DNA of 64,000 bases. Source: Rhipicephalus microplus. Lineage: Eukaryota; Arthropoda; Arachnida; Ixodida; Ixodidae. The stretch is from assembly GCF_043290135.1 (NCBI RefSeq), contig NC_134702.1:82766317-82830316 (forward strand), given 5' to 3'. Shown here piece after piece: positions 23,393 through 34,475 of this stretch (position 1 is its first letter; each line of letters begins with the position of its first letter). The position numbers were made by a program, and so were the translations under genes. The notes under the pieces were generated by a model. That model worked only from the letters and a program-made list of their open reading frames with translations, searched no databases and was not told the origin of the DNA.

Positions 23393-23653
23393 TGCCCCGC
23401 CTCGGTGGTCTAGTGGCTAAGGTACTTGGCTGCTGACCCGTGGGTCGCGGGATCGAATTCCGGCTGCAGCGGCTGCAATTCCGGTAGAGGTGGAAATGTG
23501 GTGGGCCCGTGTGCTCAGATTTGGGTGCACGTTGAAGAACTCCAGATGGTCAAAATTTCCGGAGCCCTCCACTACGGCGTCTCATAATCATATGGTAATT
23601 TTGGTATGTTAAAGCCCTCATATCTATCAATCACTCAATCATATTAATCAGCA
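23393..23653 (+). mobile_element. Full-length tick SINE inserted in the LINE
   Basis: The tRNA-like head GCCTCGGTGGTCTAGTGGCT with A box, B box region GGGATCGAATTCC, body and ATCAATCACTCAATCAT tail. An 11-bp duplication CTTGGGCCTGT lies at 23382-23392 and 23654-23664. It landed in the LINE between RT and thumb, so it is younger than the LINE. Confidence 0.92.
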
Positions 23654-23674
23654 CTTGGGCCTGTACACAAGCAC

Positions 23675-24708
23675 TTACGATTTCTGCGGCGAGCACCGAA
23701 GGCCAGTTGGTTTAAGGTAGTTTTCTGTGACCTCATTAGCTTCCTGTAGCACAGCCTCTATTCGACAGTCGCTCCCACCGGTACACCATATGGTTATGTC
23801 GTCAGCATAGATGGTGTCATTATTGCCATCGACTTCGGAGAGTCCTTGAGACAGACCGATCAAGACAAGGTTAAAGAGGGTCGGGGATAGTACTGAGCCT
23901 TGAGGCGTCCCTTTGAAGCCAAGATTTACCGCATCCGAAACAAGATCGCCCATCATGAGTATATCCTCTCTGTCAGTCAGGAATGATTTTATGTAGTCGG
24001 GAAGCGCTTGCTGAGCCCAAGGCTTGAGATCTGACTCAGCCCGAACTGGTGCAGAACGTTGTCAAATGACCTCTCCAAGTCCAGTCCCAATGTGTCTTTT
24101 ATGTCCCTTGTGTTCTTATCAATAACTTGACATTTTATTAGCTTCGTGGTGTCTTGCGTCGAGAGGCCCGCCCTGAAGCTCATCATATTGTGGGGATAAA
24201 CGTCGCGTTCCTCCAGATACCGGGTAACCCTGTTCAAGATAGTATGTTCAGCCACCTTATCTACGCATGATGTAAGGGAGATGGGCCGGAGGTTGTCGAG
24301 GCTGGGAGGTTTTCCCGGTTTGTGGATGAGGAAGGTGGTGGCCGTCTTCCACATCTCTGAGACACTGCCACTCTTCGGCAGTTAGTTGACGATATGCGTC
24401 AGGTACTGCACCGACCTGTCATCCAGGTTTCTCAAAGTGTTGTTGGCGATCTTATCAGGACATGCGGCTAACCTGCCGTTTAAGTCATGCAATGCCTGCC
24501 TGATCTCCTCGCTTCCGAATTCTGCATCCAGTTCTGGGTTAACACCCCCTCGGTAAATGGGAGCCGGAGGTGATGGGCCGGAAGCGATTGGCAAGTACTT
24601 CCCAATCAGTTCTGCCAGTAGCTGATTGTCCAAGAATACTTGCCTAGCTGCATGAAATGTGCGAGTCAGCGTGCACCACTGGTTCGAGTTGGTGTTGGTG
24701 TCATCCAA
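23675..24708 (-). pseudogene. LINE ORF2: reverse transcriptase with frameshifts
   Basis: Three open pieces carry RT blocks in order: KPGKPPSLDNLRPISLTSC, FRAGLSTQDTTKLI, LDLERSFDNV (catalytic Asp region), GTPQGSVLSPTLFN and YADDITIW. The pieces are in different frames (breaks near 24370 and 23970). Confidence 0.88.
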
Positions 24709-24807
24709 CAGGTGCTTTAGGAGGTTCTAAGGGCCTGCCCTGCGCATCTTCCCGTCTACTGAATTGCAAATATTGTCCCATTGTTGTTTACAAAGAACCT
24801 TACTGTG

Positions 24808-25320
24808 TTATTTTATGTTTCTGTTCATTTCGTCAATCTTCTTGCGAAGCCTGTGATTCAGGCGCTGCCCTTTCCACCTGGCCAGGAGGTACTGTTTGGC
24901 TTCGAGAAGATGAGCCAGTCTTCTGTCCATCTCTTCGACAGGCAGGTCCGTGGTGACTTCCTTGGTGGTAGCCAGGATGTCGTCTCTTATATGCGCTGTC
25001 CAGTGTTCCAGGTCAAGCTTCTCATCCTCAAACTTTTCCTCTCTGACTTTGTGAAATAAGTCCCAGTCAGTTACTCTGAACTTACGTGGTCCTGTCTGTC
25101 CAATTTGCAGAACAGTAGTGAGGAGGTAGTGGTAGCTGCCAAAGTCCACGTTGAGGTTACACCACTTGACCTCTACCACGTTCCGGATGAAGGTGAGGTG
25201 CGGTGTCGTGTCCCTAGTGGACGAAGTACCACATCTTGTAGGGAACGCAGGGTCTGTTATTAGTACTAGGTCCTGGTTCAACGCCTCCCTCCACAGGTCC
25301 TCCCCCTTATGAGTGTTGTA
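24808..25320 (-). pseudogene. LINE ORF2: endonuclease C-terminus and linker
   Basis: Begins in the WGYPYNTHKGEDLWREAL part of an apurinic-type endonuclease and continues into the linker to RT. The 5' half of the nuclease is absent. Confidence 0.8.
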
Positions 25321-25436
25321 CGGATAGCCCCAAACATTATGTAATTTAAATGTAATTTTAATGCTGTAATTTGGATTTTCAGTCCTTCAGGCGCTTTCTT
25401 GTTGTATCTATGTGGTGCAATCTAGGCGCCTTTGCA

Positions 25437-25445
25437 TTTATATAC
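25437..25445 (+). promoter_or_regulatory. Possible TATA box of the signal-peptide exon
   Basis: TTTATATAC lies about 90 bases before the ATG at 25533, a workable distance for a core promoter with a short 5' UTR. Confidence 0.3.
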
Positions 25446-25532
25446 TAAGCTCTACAGCAGAATAAAGGATAACAGAGAGTACAAGTGAAAACAGATACAC
25501 ATCTCGATTTTCCATTCCTTGTGTGCATACAA

Positions 25533-25667
25533 ATGGCATGTAAAAAAATCTTGAAAATGGTCTTCGCGGTCGTGATTTCCTGCTCTATAACGGAACATCT
25601 CACTCCAAACAAGGTAGCACCAAGAGACATGAGCACCGAGACCGGAGTTACCGCCACTGGCTGGCAG
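25533..25667 (+). CDS. Candidate first coding exon of a secreted peptide
   Basis: A 45-codon piece starts at an ATG and ends at a strong donor, CAG/GTAGGT, in phase 0. It begins MACKKILKMVFAVVISC, which has the basic start and hydrophobic core of a signal peptide, and continues TEHLTPNKVAPRD. No later exon was identified, and a BEL/Pao element begins about 400 bases downstream. Tick salivary protein genes often have such first exons. No family is recognised; it could also be chance or a fossil. Confidence 0.35.
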
Positions 25668-26089
25668 GTAGGTGCCTTGCCAAAATGTGGCATTTAAACC
25701 AGCTTTGAAGTGTTTTTTTTTGAAGTTCGGAAGCTACACTTTCCGCTGTATAAAACATTCCTCGACACATTTTGCTTTGAGGCCACGAGCTCTGTTTATT
25801 CCGAATCACACATACACACACGTAAAAAAAGTACACGTGTCATGCATCAACCAAATTCGCTGACTTGTCAAAACATCGTATGCGCATTTTTTTGTGTTTT
25901 CTGTATGCTATATGTCCTCATTCGAAGATATTGGCTGAGGTGTACATTCCATAATATATACAAAACCTAGCAAACACCGCCTATTAAGGAACGAATATCA
26001 TTACAATTCAAAGAGTGTGTTTTATTTCAAGTATTTAAATGCTTCTTTGAGTTCTTACGTCAAAACATGGCGATCAATAGCGCGTGAAG
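25668..26089. other. Unassigned stretch
   Basis: AT-rich, with T and A runs. No second exon for the 25533 candidate could be found. Confidence 0.4.
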
Positions 26090-26151
26090 ACAGTGACGTA
26101 AAAGAGATCATTCGGGAGTGCCAGCTCTAGCCAAGTTGCGCAAAAACAGGC

Positions 26152-26328
26152 CTGCCAAAAAAGGAGGAATAAACGCGTGCAGGCGAGCACTGTACAAGAA
26201 GAAGAAGTTGGAAACAAGAAGAAACGGTGTTCGCAGTGGAAAACAACAACAACAACAACAACAACAACCACAACAACAACAACGGTGTTCGGTCTGGTTT
26301 CTAAGCCGATCGATAGTTTTCTTTTTAC
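26152..26328 (+). repeat. 5' LTR end of the BEL/Pao element
   Basis: Matches 29622-29731. It contains an inserted (AAC)n stretch at 26243-26282. The next bases TGGTGCCGAGACCC (26333) are a likely primer-binding site. Its start is not clear. Confidence 0.65.
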
Positions 26329-26599
26329 ATCGTGGTGCCGAGACCCCTCGTGCAGACACGTCTCCTTCGTCGCACGACTCGAGGGGACCTTCTACTCGAC
26401 CGCGTCGCGCTGCGGGCGGCGAGAACTACAACGGATCGTTCCTAATCGGCGTAGACCAGACTCCACTTCAACACTGGATCCGATGGATCGCCTTAAGTCC
26501 AAGCGCTCGGCTCGACGAGCCCAGATACGAAGCTCCTGCAGAAAGCAAGGTCACTGCTAAGAGACCCTACTGTGGACAAGCCCAAGCTCACAAGTATTT

Positions 26600-27840
26600 A
26601 TGATCGTTTGTAGGCGAGCAACAACGAGCCTTCGAAGATCAATGATACGCTCGAAGAGCACCTAGCTGACGAGGAGCTCGAAGTGGAGTATGTAGCGGCA
26701 GAAGAGTATAACGACCAAGCTATTAGCACACTCACCGAGATCCGCTGCAAAATAGATGGTTTGGAACGCGTCAAGCGGTGATTGCTCCTACGAACGCGAC
26801 AACAACAGTTCTTGACGCTATATGACCAGCATTGGCCCAAGGCTGCCTGACCTAGACTTACCAACATTCAGAGGCGATATTTACGAGTGGCCCGCTTTTC
26901 GGGAGCAGTTCGAAGAGACTGTTCATCTTAACAACGCATTATCAACGACGACTAAGTTTTTCCATCTGTGGGTATTATCTTGCGAGTGAAGTGGTAGCTG
27001 CGATCTCTGGGTTCCCGGCTTCTGAATCTTGTTACGCCGACGCCATAGAGCTACTGAAAGAATGGTACAGCGATCGTAACAGAATTGTGCAACACCACCT
27101 GTCAACGCTTCGCAATCTTCCGCATGTCAAGGCAGGAAGCAACGTCCGAGGCCTCAGGCCGCTTTACGACTCCGTGCAGCTCAACGTACGATGTCTCACT
27201 GCACTAAACTTACCAACGATAACTTTCTCGGCAATGTTGATTGACATTCTACGAGAAGCTTTGCCATACGAGATCATTCTAGAATACATCAGAGCAAAGC
27301 TCAGCGAGACTTTAATACAAGATGAGTCTTCTACAAACGCGTCATATCCAGCATTGGCAGCTGCAAACTCGGATTCAGAGCTAAAAGTGCTGCTTATATT
27401 CATAAGTATTGAGTTGGAAAGCCGGGAGCAGTGTCAGCATTTTTCAGAACGACCTATTATTAACCACGCTCTCAGTAGTCAGCGAGGACGAGACAGCAAC
27501 ACAAGCACCACTTCGGTACTACACAGTGCGTGGTACAAGAGGAACGAGTGCATGCCTTTTCTGCAAATCTACGGAACGTGGCACACGCGCCTGTGACGCC
27601 AACCTCTCCATCGTTTCTAAGAAAAAGAAGCTGGCTGAATCCAACCGCTGCAACAAATTCACGTCACGAGGTGACCTGGCACGACCATGCAAAGTGAAAC
27701 TTACGTGCTCAACTTGTCATGGAAGGCACGCATCGAGTATGTGTGGCTCTAACTACGTAAAAAAATGGCTACATTGGAAACGTCGTCGCCAACAGAAGCT
27801 TCAGGCTGCACATCGGGGACGTCGCACTCAGTGATGTTAT
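26600..27840 (+). pseudogene. BEL/Pao gag-like region (DUF1759) and zinc knuckle
   Basis: LDLPTFRGDIYEWPAFREQF, then after a frameshift near 26960 AAISGFPAS ... AIELLKEWYSDRN ... LSTLRNLPHVKAG, the classic start of this domain. A second frameshift lies near 27430. Then CNKFTSRGDLARPC and CSTCHGRHASSMC, a knuckle-like Cys/His cluster. Confidence 0.85.
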
Positions 27841-28260
27841 GCGGTGAAAATTCCTCAAGTGATTGCACAAAGACGCACACAGGAGTGCACTTGCATACCT
27901 TTCGCGCCTTTGTCGTCAACGGTAGCATATCAAGATAGATTAGAGGGATTCTCGATAGAGGAAGCCTGAGATCATACATCACAGAATATCTAGCTGGAAA
28001 AATGCAACTTCAGCTGTTGGGAGAAACTGGAGTTTCATTTACTACCTTTGACAGCGTTTCCCCAAGTTCTGCATTAAGACGAAAAGTTGTTGAATTCCCC
28101 CTGCGGAGCTAACAACATTCTCAAATCCACATTATTCGAGCCATTGTCGTACCGGTTATCTGTGGCGACATTCTTTCGCTGAGAAGTGATGGCTACCTCA
28201 TACAGAAGTTGCGCCGCGAAGGGAAGGTTATTGCAGATTAAAAGAACTTTCTTGAGGTGG
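27840..28260 (+). pseudogene. BEL/Pao aspartic protease region (DUF1758)
   Basis: Reads FRAFVVNG, then GILDRGSLRSYITEYLAGKM and GETGVSFTTFDS. The family has LDSGSQRS-ITE here. Stops interrupt the frame near 27930 and 28110. Confidence 0.7.
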
Positions 28261-28857
28261 AGACTGAGGCTGGCATCAGCTTGTTGACTGTAGCTGATCA
28301 TCTGTGGAAGGTTACTACACGAGGAGTCATAAGAAGTACAGAAATTCCAGGATTGGTCGCAACCAACACACACAGATGGACATCAAGGACCCAATCGTCA
28401 AAGTGACTCGCTCGGCTGCGAAACTAACATCACACTCTGTGTTCTGCAAGTAGAAGCGATCAGCGTAAACAACACAGTATCGCATATACCCCAATCATTC
28501 GGGCAGTTTGAAGCAGCAGCCATCGCAGGTCCTGGTGAAGCACACTTACATGAGTCGATTGCGAGCTTCCAAGGAACGACTGACGAGCAAAATGAGAGAC
28601 ACGTAATCACTTGGAAGAAAGTTCAGAAACAGCTACTCAGAAATGCCCGTGATGCCGTGCTGGCATGTCCACAAAATCGGGCAAAAAGACCATGAATAAA
28701 AGGCTTATTGGAGCGATACGGCCCAGCCGTCCGGTAATGCATGGGGCAAGGTGAAGCTGAGACGCTACCTGGGAATGCTACGGTCTATCAGGCCAACTGT
28801 TATGCACCACATCGAGAAGTTGTAAAAGAAGACTGTTTGACTTCTTAGCTCCAAGTC

Positions 28858-29346
28858 GTGTTTCACGCTTCGTTACCCACTCAAAGCATACCAGCCCTCA
28901 ACTACTGCTTCGATAAAAAGGGAAACCACAAGCCAGAGAGGAGCATCAAGGCGAGTTCTTCATTGACACCATCAACGCATCGAGGACATTCGAAGTTTAT
29001 TTCACGCGGAGTCTGTTGGTTGGGTGGTTCGTGGGGCAGAGTGGCCAGAAAAGTGAAGTCTTCGTTGCTCAAGGAACTTGGAAAGAGCAAGCACAGCTGT
29101 GAAGAAACGAAGAAAGTGCAAGTAGAAGCAAAGGCGAATGAGAAATCAAGACGGTTAACTTACACGCATACAGACGTCAAAGAACCCTATCCTATGTTTC
29201 TGGCTCAATTTCCTGTTAGACGTTCATCCCAGCCTTTTCCGAGTCGAAACAACTACGAATACGAAGCTCGAAGCCCTCAGGACACTCGACGCGACAGCAA
29301 GAACCTAAGATACCATCAGAAGCAGGAAAATCACAGGCTGATCTAA
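28858..29346 (+). pseudogene. BEL/Pao integrase C-terminal remnant
   Basis: Contains FISRGVCWLGGSWGRVARKV followed by KSSLLKELGKS, the shape of the BEL/Pao integrase segment that reads FI.P..PWWGG.WERLV..VK..L...LG. The catalytic core before it is missing. The tail after it is not recognisable. Confidence 0.75.
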
Positions 29347-29621
29347 TCTAGGGCCGAGCTCCAATAAAAACTGGGCGGTTCACCTTGACCAAGCACTCTG
29401 CAGCAGTAGTCTCCAAGTATGTGTTGCGGTGATTTTCAAAGAACTTTACCATTGCAGGAGTGTTTGGCCCTTAAGACGAGTCATACACGTCGACCCTGGT
29501 TAAGATGACATAACCCGAGCTTGTAGAAGTTTTTAAGATGACCAGTGCAGAAGTGTTTCACGCCACAATTGTTCAAGCTCGAGCTGTACTGCTCCACTGG
29601 GGGGCGGCAGTATATAGAAAA

Positions 29622-29731
29622 AGGAGGAACAAACGCGCGCAGGCGAGCACTGTATGAGAACCAGTTGAAAACAAGAAACGGTGTTCGGTCTGGTTTCTTC
29701 GCCGATCGATAGTTTTCCCTTTACAAGGCCT
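29622..29731 (+). repeat. 3' LTR end of the BEL/Pao element
   Basis: AAAAAGGAGGAACAAACGCG to GATAGTTTTCCCTTTACA. It lacks the (AAC)n insert of the 5' copy. A G-rich run GGGGGGCGG at about 29601 may belong to a polypurine tract or the LTR itself. Confidence 0.65.
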
Positions 29732-30076
29732 TACTTATTCCCCAAACTGGCTGCATACACTTACGATTCCGTGGCGGTATACATTTACGATTCCATCAAA
29801 ACAAAGTCTAACTACGTGTTCAACACCAGCTCGCTACGAGCTACGTGTTTTGCTATCCTAACACTCAAGAGTAGCTCTTTGACTACATCTTCCGCCGGTT
29901 GTACTTATTCTCATAAATGTAACTTCCCAGTGTATTGCAAATCACCAGCGCCTGTAATATAACAATAGGCCTGTCATTACTGTTGATAAAGCAGTGCCAC
30001 CAGGTTTGCGGGAGTTAAACTTAAGATATTTGGCTGAACGCATGTCATACCCGTTTGACTACGAAGATGTCTTTTC

Positions 30077-30151
30077 TAGGGGCGTAACCGGGGGGAGGGG
30101 ATATGCTCAAGCCTTTTTTCTCCACGAAATAAATTTCTGGCTACGCCCCTG
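30077..30151. mobile_element. 75-bp hAT-type MITE
   Basis: Ends TAGGGGCGTAACC and GGCTACGCCCCTG are inverted copies with two mismatches. The flanks GTCTTTTC (30069-30076) and GTGTTTTC (30152-30159) form an 8-bp duplication with one mismatch. Too short to code. Confidence 0.75.
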
Positions 30152-30159
30152 GTGTTTTC

Positions 30160-31007
30160 TACAATAGAACGGCAGCGGCCGAAGTAACGAGGACAAGACG
30201 CAGATGTATCGGTATACAACCAACTTAAATGAGCCCCACGCTTCCTCAGGCGGGCCTCCAACGATGCGCAAACACGCACGCATGTGCTTTTGAAGCTATA
30301 GTTACAGATATCTAGGACAATCTCGTCTCGGGACGGTTCTCTAAATAAAACATACATTAGGCAGGTACAGTGATGCACATGGGCTGAGAGTAGTAAATTT
30401 TGTTTGCGTATCAACTAAGCAAACGCTATTCGGAGTCGTCAAAGTTGCACCAGAAATACAGAAATGGGGCGAAAAAAATTCCAATAGCCCGTAGGGAATG
30501 ACAAGAATCGTAATGAAGTTGACTGAACAAAAAAAAAACGAAGAACATAGGGATGCTCTGTGTGCTGCAAATATAGGGAAACAATGAACGTATTTGACGG
30601 TAGGATTATTCCGGCCACAAACAAAGTACTTGCAACAGAATTCGCTGTAGAAGAAATTGAGCTATTCCTTGTACCAGATATAATACTAGCGAAGGCATCT
30701 AACCTTAAGCAAAGAGCATTTGCGAAATAACAAGATTTGGGGACCCTACTGGTGACAATTTTTTTCCTCTATACGAGTCACGAAATGTGCGGCCCAGTAA
30801 AGTCCTCCGAAAGAGGTTTGTTTCTCGTTTTTGACGATCATTGGTGATGCTATGTTTCTAGCAAAAACGAACGTGGGTGCCTTTGGGGAACACAGCTCAA
30901 AACGTTGGTTTTAGCAAACGGTAACGTTGGCTGAATCGATACATAGCGTAACGAAAGACTTCTGGCACGCGTAGAGAAAGATAAAACGACATACAAAACA
31001 GGGTGCT
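30160..31007. other. Unassigned stretch
   Basis: AT-rich, with short frames on both strands. Nothing recognised. Confidence 0.4.
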
Positions 31008-31196
31008 CCCGCAGGTCGCGGGATCAAATCCCGGCAGCAGCGGCTGCATTTTCGATGGAAGCGAAAGTGCTGTAGGCCCGTGTGCTCAAATTTGGGTGCA
31101 CGTTAAAAAAACCCAGCTGGTTGAAATTTGCGAAGCTCTCCCCTACGGAGTCTCTCATAATAACATGGTGGTTTCGGGACGTTAAAGCCCACAAAT
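31008..31196 (+). mobile_element. Tick SINE, diverged
   Basis: Starts at the B-box part (GGTCGCGGGATCAAATCCCG), with the body diverged (GAAGCTCTCCCCTACGGAGT) and the CACAAATCATC end. No clear duplication remains. Confidence 0.85.
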
Positions 31197-31267
31197 CATC
31201 AGCGATGTCACGATGGTCTTCAGGGGACGAAGCTCCTTAAACTGTTGGTCGTGCCTGTGCGATGTAA

Positions 31268-31311
31268 GCAGTAGTAGTAGTAGTAGTCGTAGTAGTAGTA
31301 GTAGTAGTAGG
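31268..31311. repeat. (AGT)n microsatellite
   Basis: About 44 bases with one CGT interruption. Confidence 0.95.
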
Positions 31312-31343
31312 ACACCTCTAGTTTAGTCCTCGGAATGTACGCT

Positions 31344-31387
31344 CATCATATAGAAGTAGCGCTGGATGGCGCTACTTCTATATGATG
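31344..31387. repeat. Perfect 19-bp hairpin
   Basis: Arm 31344-31362 is the exact reverse complement of 31369-31387, with a 6-base loop TGGATG. Confidence 0.95.
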
Positions 31388-31592
31388 AATATATGATGAA
31401 AAGATGTGAGATGGCGGTACTTGGAGTGTTGACTAGATCGACGGACGGACGGACTGACGCACAGACGGACGGATAGATGCAAGGACGAACGCACGGACGG
31501 GCGCACGGACAACAGCGCAGACGGACTGATGGACGCTTCGCCCCACTCATCATCCTTCACTCTGTGGATATGCTGTGATTTTTTGTATGAGT
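31388..31592 (-). repeat. Interspersed repeat with GGAC core, copy 2 (reverse)
   Basis: CGGACGGACGGAC short repeats, followed by CTTCGCCCCACTCATCATCC and GTGGATATGCTGTGATTTTT. The latter is the reverse of the lead-in seen at 12833 and 47655. Confidence 0.65.
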
Positions 31593-31599
31593 GTTCATG

Positions 31600-33367
31600 T
31601 GTTTTGCTACGCATTCCGTTGTGCTGATCGTTTTTGTTCCTGGCCCTTACGTAATGCCCAAAAGGCGATGTAGGTAATCCTAAATAGGTTAATAAATAAA
31701 AACAGGGCACCATATTCGGTTCATCTTTTGTAATTTTTCCTTCTTGTGTTTGCGCTAATGACTAAAATTCGGGGACATTTGTACCAGGCGCCATCACTTG
31801 TAGGCGACAGCGGCGGCCGGATGTAACTGAATAGAAAATAGGCTAAAAATTATATCTGGCTAGAAATGCTACCTATCAAAAATTACTCCTGGTGCTACAC
31901 AGCTGAGAATGAATTCAACGCTCTGTTAAAATTACAGTGCCGTACTAAAACCGCATGGCTTCCCGGAGTGCCTAATATTTCACAAAGGGGCTCATACTTA
32001 GTTTCTCACAAATACTTAGAGGAGAGTGTGGCGCCACCGTCTATGCGAATTTGTTAAGGGGTGGTGTTGCAGCGCTCAGAATGATGGTATATGCGTCTGC
32101 GAGGCTTCTGTTGGCTGTTGTTGAGCGATGCTTCGGCTCAAAAGCGAATACAACTGAGTAAATAGAGCTTGTCTAAAAGAAAACGTTTACAAGCGGATGT
32201 CATTCAAACGTATTATATTCTAAAATAAAAGTCCGCTCACCTTGACGACACAACTAAATGGCAAAGGAAAGAAACAGACGACATAAACGTGGCAGTAAAA
32301 GAACGCGCGCTCTGTCATCTGCCTGCCAAGTTTAGCGGCCGTTGGTTACTTCTTACGCTTCGTAAAATTGTGTATCAACGTAGAAGGTTCTAGTGTTAAA
32401 TACAATACGTTTCTGTGCAATGACAAAAATAAATAGCTTATTACGTGCTCTTTTAGTAAAAAAATCTATCATTTTAACGTGAAGCCAGACGCGTCTTCGA
32501 GGTATACAAATGCGAGTCAGCTTCGAAGCTAACGTATCCCGTCATTCCCTTGCATTGAGCAGCTCACTAGCGCCAAATTTCCCTCTAGGTATGATTGTGA
32601 GAAACTTTATGGGCTCATGTATTTGAATGGGTGGTGTTCAATTGTCTTCGGAAGTCACACACTTTGAAGAGTTATACTGAAATTTCCCCCAAGTACTCCA
32701 GTAATTTTCTTCTGTATAGATCCCGCAGTCTTTTTTGATAACTAGTTTATTTCAAAAGGCACGATTTCTTTTACCTATTCGCCATTTAGTTATGGCAAGA
32801 CGCTATTGCTCTGCGGCGCCATATACAAAAGCCACCATATCTTGGAACCACAAGTATTTTGTTATCCTGTGAGAGTTCTGCCCTGAATTTGGCAAAAAGA
32901 CATGTCAAAAAATTAATAATCGAATTTTCTAACTGAAATAAAATACAGATGATTGGGCTATACTTCCCTTTGGCCTGAAAAAGCCCAGAGTACGTTGAAG
33001 CTGCACACACTAAAATAGGGCTGGTGTGCTTGAGGGACATACGGAACGCTTTTACACAACCTGACGCGCCGTAAAGGTCAATCGATCGAGCCCTGGCCGA
33101 TCCACTTACTCTATGGGAGATTATTGTCATGCATCAGCTGCGTCAGATCGTGGCACCGTAGTGAAATCGCGGCTAAAATAAAAGGATCACCTAAAGCCAT
33201 CACAACGCTCGATGTCAACACGCCCAAGAAAATATATGGAAGTGCATCAGCGCTATCATGCACTACAGGCGTTACTTGAGCAGGCCCAAGTCTGCTCGTG
33301 GCCTTACGTTAAGGCGCATTTCTGAATAAGAAGTTTCATTTAAGCAGGTTAACACTACATATATGAG
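31600..33367. other. Unassigned stretch
   Basis: No element or exon recognised. The - strand frame at 32786-33130 is 114 codons long without a known domain. Confidence 0.4.
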
Positions 33368-33370
33368 TAA

Positions 33371-34472
33371 TACCGGTGTCACACGGGCACTTTTGATCGC
33401 GATCAAGGAGATTCGGATCAGCTTTCTTGATCGCGATCAACTATAATACCGGTATGACACTGGCACTTTTAATAGCAATCAGGGCGATCCGGATGAGTTC
33501 TCTTGATCGCGATCAACTTTATGACCGCTGCTACACGGCCCAAGAAAATTCGGTTCGAGCTTGGGTCAGATGAAATGCCCCAGGTGGCATTGGCGTGCCG
33601 GTAAACATGCCGCTGACAAAACTCGATGTGTGGTACATCTATAGAGCCCTCTATCAGCAATGTTATTTGTGCAAGAACCGCTCGAACGTCAAAAGCTTTG
33701 CAGGCCACGGCGATAGTAATTTCATAAATCTATCACTCGATTAAATTTTCCTAGCACTTACCTGTATTGCTGTGTGAGACTCTGAACCTTCGCTTTTTTT
33801 TTTTTTTGTGATGTCCCCCGCTCGTAGCCGTGTAGTCACCGCGAAGCGCCAATCTCGTTGTACGCTCCAGTGTTTCACTTCTGGCTTCTCAAGTCTGTTC
33901 CAGTCGCTTCTGCTAGCGGTCACTTTTTGTAAAGATCTCTTCATTCGACCACGAAGTACGCGTACGTCGCGATGTAGTCGAAAGGCTTGCGACACTCAAA
34001 ATCAGTTGGCTTCTAGGTGCTCCAACAGCTCCGACGGAGCGAGAGTTGAACTAAGCGCTGAAGGCAACGGTCGACTGCTTGTCGTCTGCATGCTTGCCGT
34101 CTGCTTCCCCCGTAACAACATGTGGTCGATGCGAACCCTAAAATATGCAATACTTTAGACATTGTTCCAATTTAAGCAGTTTAGAATTCGCTTTTTCTAT
34201 AAAAAACTAGCTGTTTTGAAGCGTTTGCATCGAACTATGGCCAATTTTCTTGTTTATTGTGCTTTCAACAAGCTCAGCTATACGAGGTGCAGACGGCAGC
34301 AAAATCGCGATCTTTCGGGCAGATCGCGATGCGTAGATCGCGATAGTCTTGAACCCGATCTCGCCTGATCGTGATTAAAAGTGACCGTGTAGCAACACCT
34401 AATCTGAATCTGGATCGTGGTTAATCCGCATCGACCCTGATCGCGAATAAAAGTGCTCGTGTGACACCGGTA
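33371..34472. mobile_element. PIF/Harbinger-like TIR element, non-autonomous
   Basis: The left end TACCGGTGTCACACGGGCAC and the inverted right end TACCGGTGTCACACGAGCAC differ at one base. TAA at 33368-33370 and 34473-34475 is the 3-bp duplication typical of this superfamily. At both ends the terminal CACTTTTNATCGCGATCA block occurs twice. Inner - strand frames (33469-33708, 33741-33995) show no transposase motif. Confidence 0.75.
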
Positions 34473-34475
34473 TAA

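Larger units (their letters stand above)
21866..25333 (-). mobile_element. I-type LINE with RNase H, 5'-truncated and broken
   Basis: Reading the - strand from 25333: end of the endonuclease (DLVLITDPAFPTR), linker, reverse transcriptase, thumb, RNase H and a C-terminal zinc-finger motif (CSYCHHIDTLEHMIWRCP), then AATAAA and a short ATCCATG-repeat tail at about 21866-21900. RT followed by RNase H places it in the I superfamily. Several frameshifts and one inserted SINE show it is dead. Confidence 0.85.
26090..29731 (+). mobile_element. BEL/Pao LTR retrotransposon, deleted and frameshifted
   Basis: LTR ends, gag-like DUF1759 region, zinc knuckle, aspartic protease piece and an integrase C-terminal piece occur in order. 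No RT or RNase H motif was found between about 28700 and 28950, so pol is largely deleted. The two LTR ends share the block GCAGGCGAGCACTGTA ... GCCGATCGATAGTTTTC. Confidence 0.8.
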
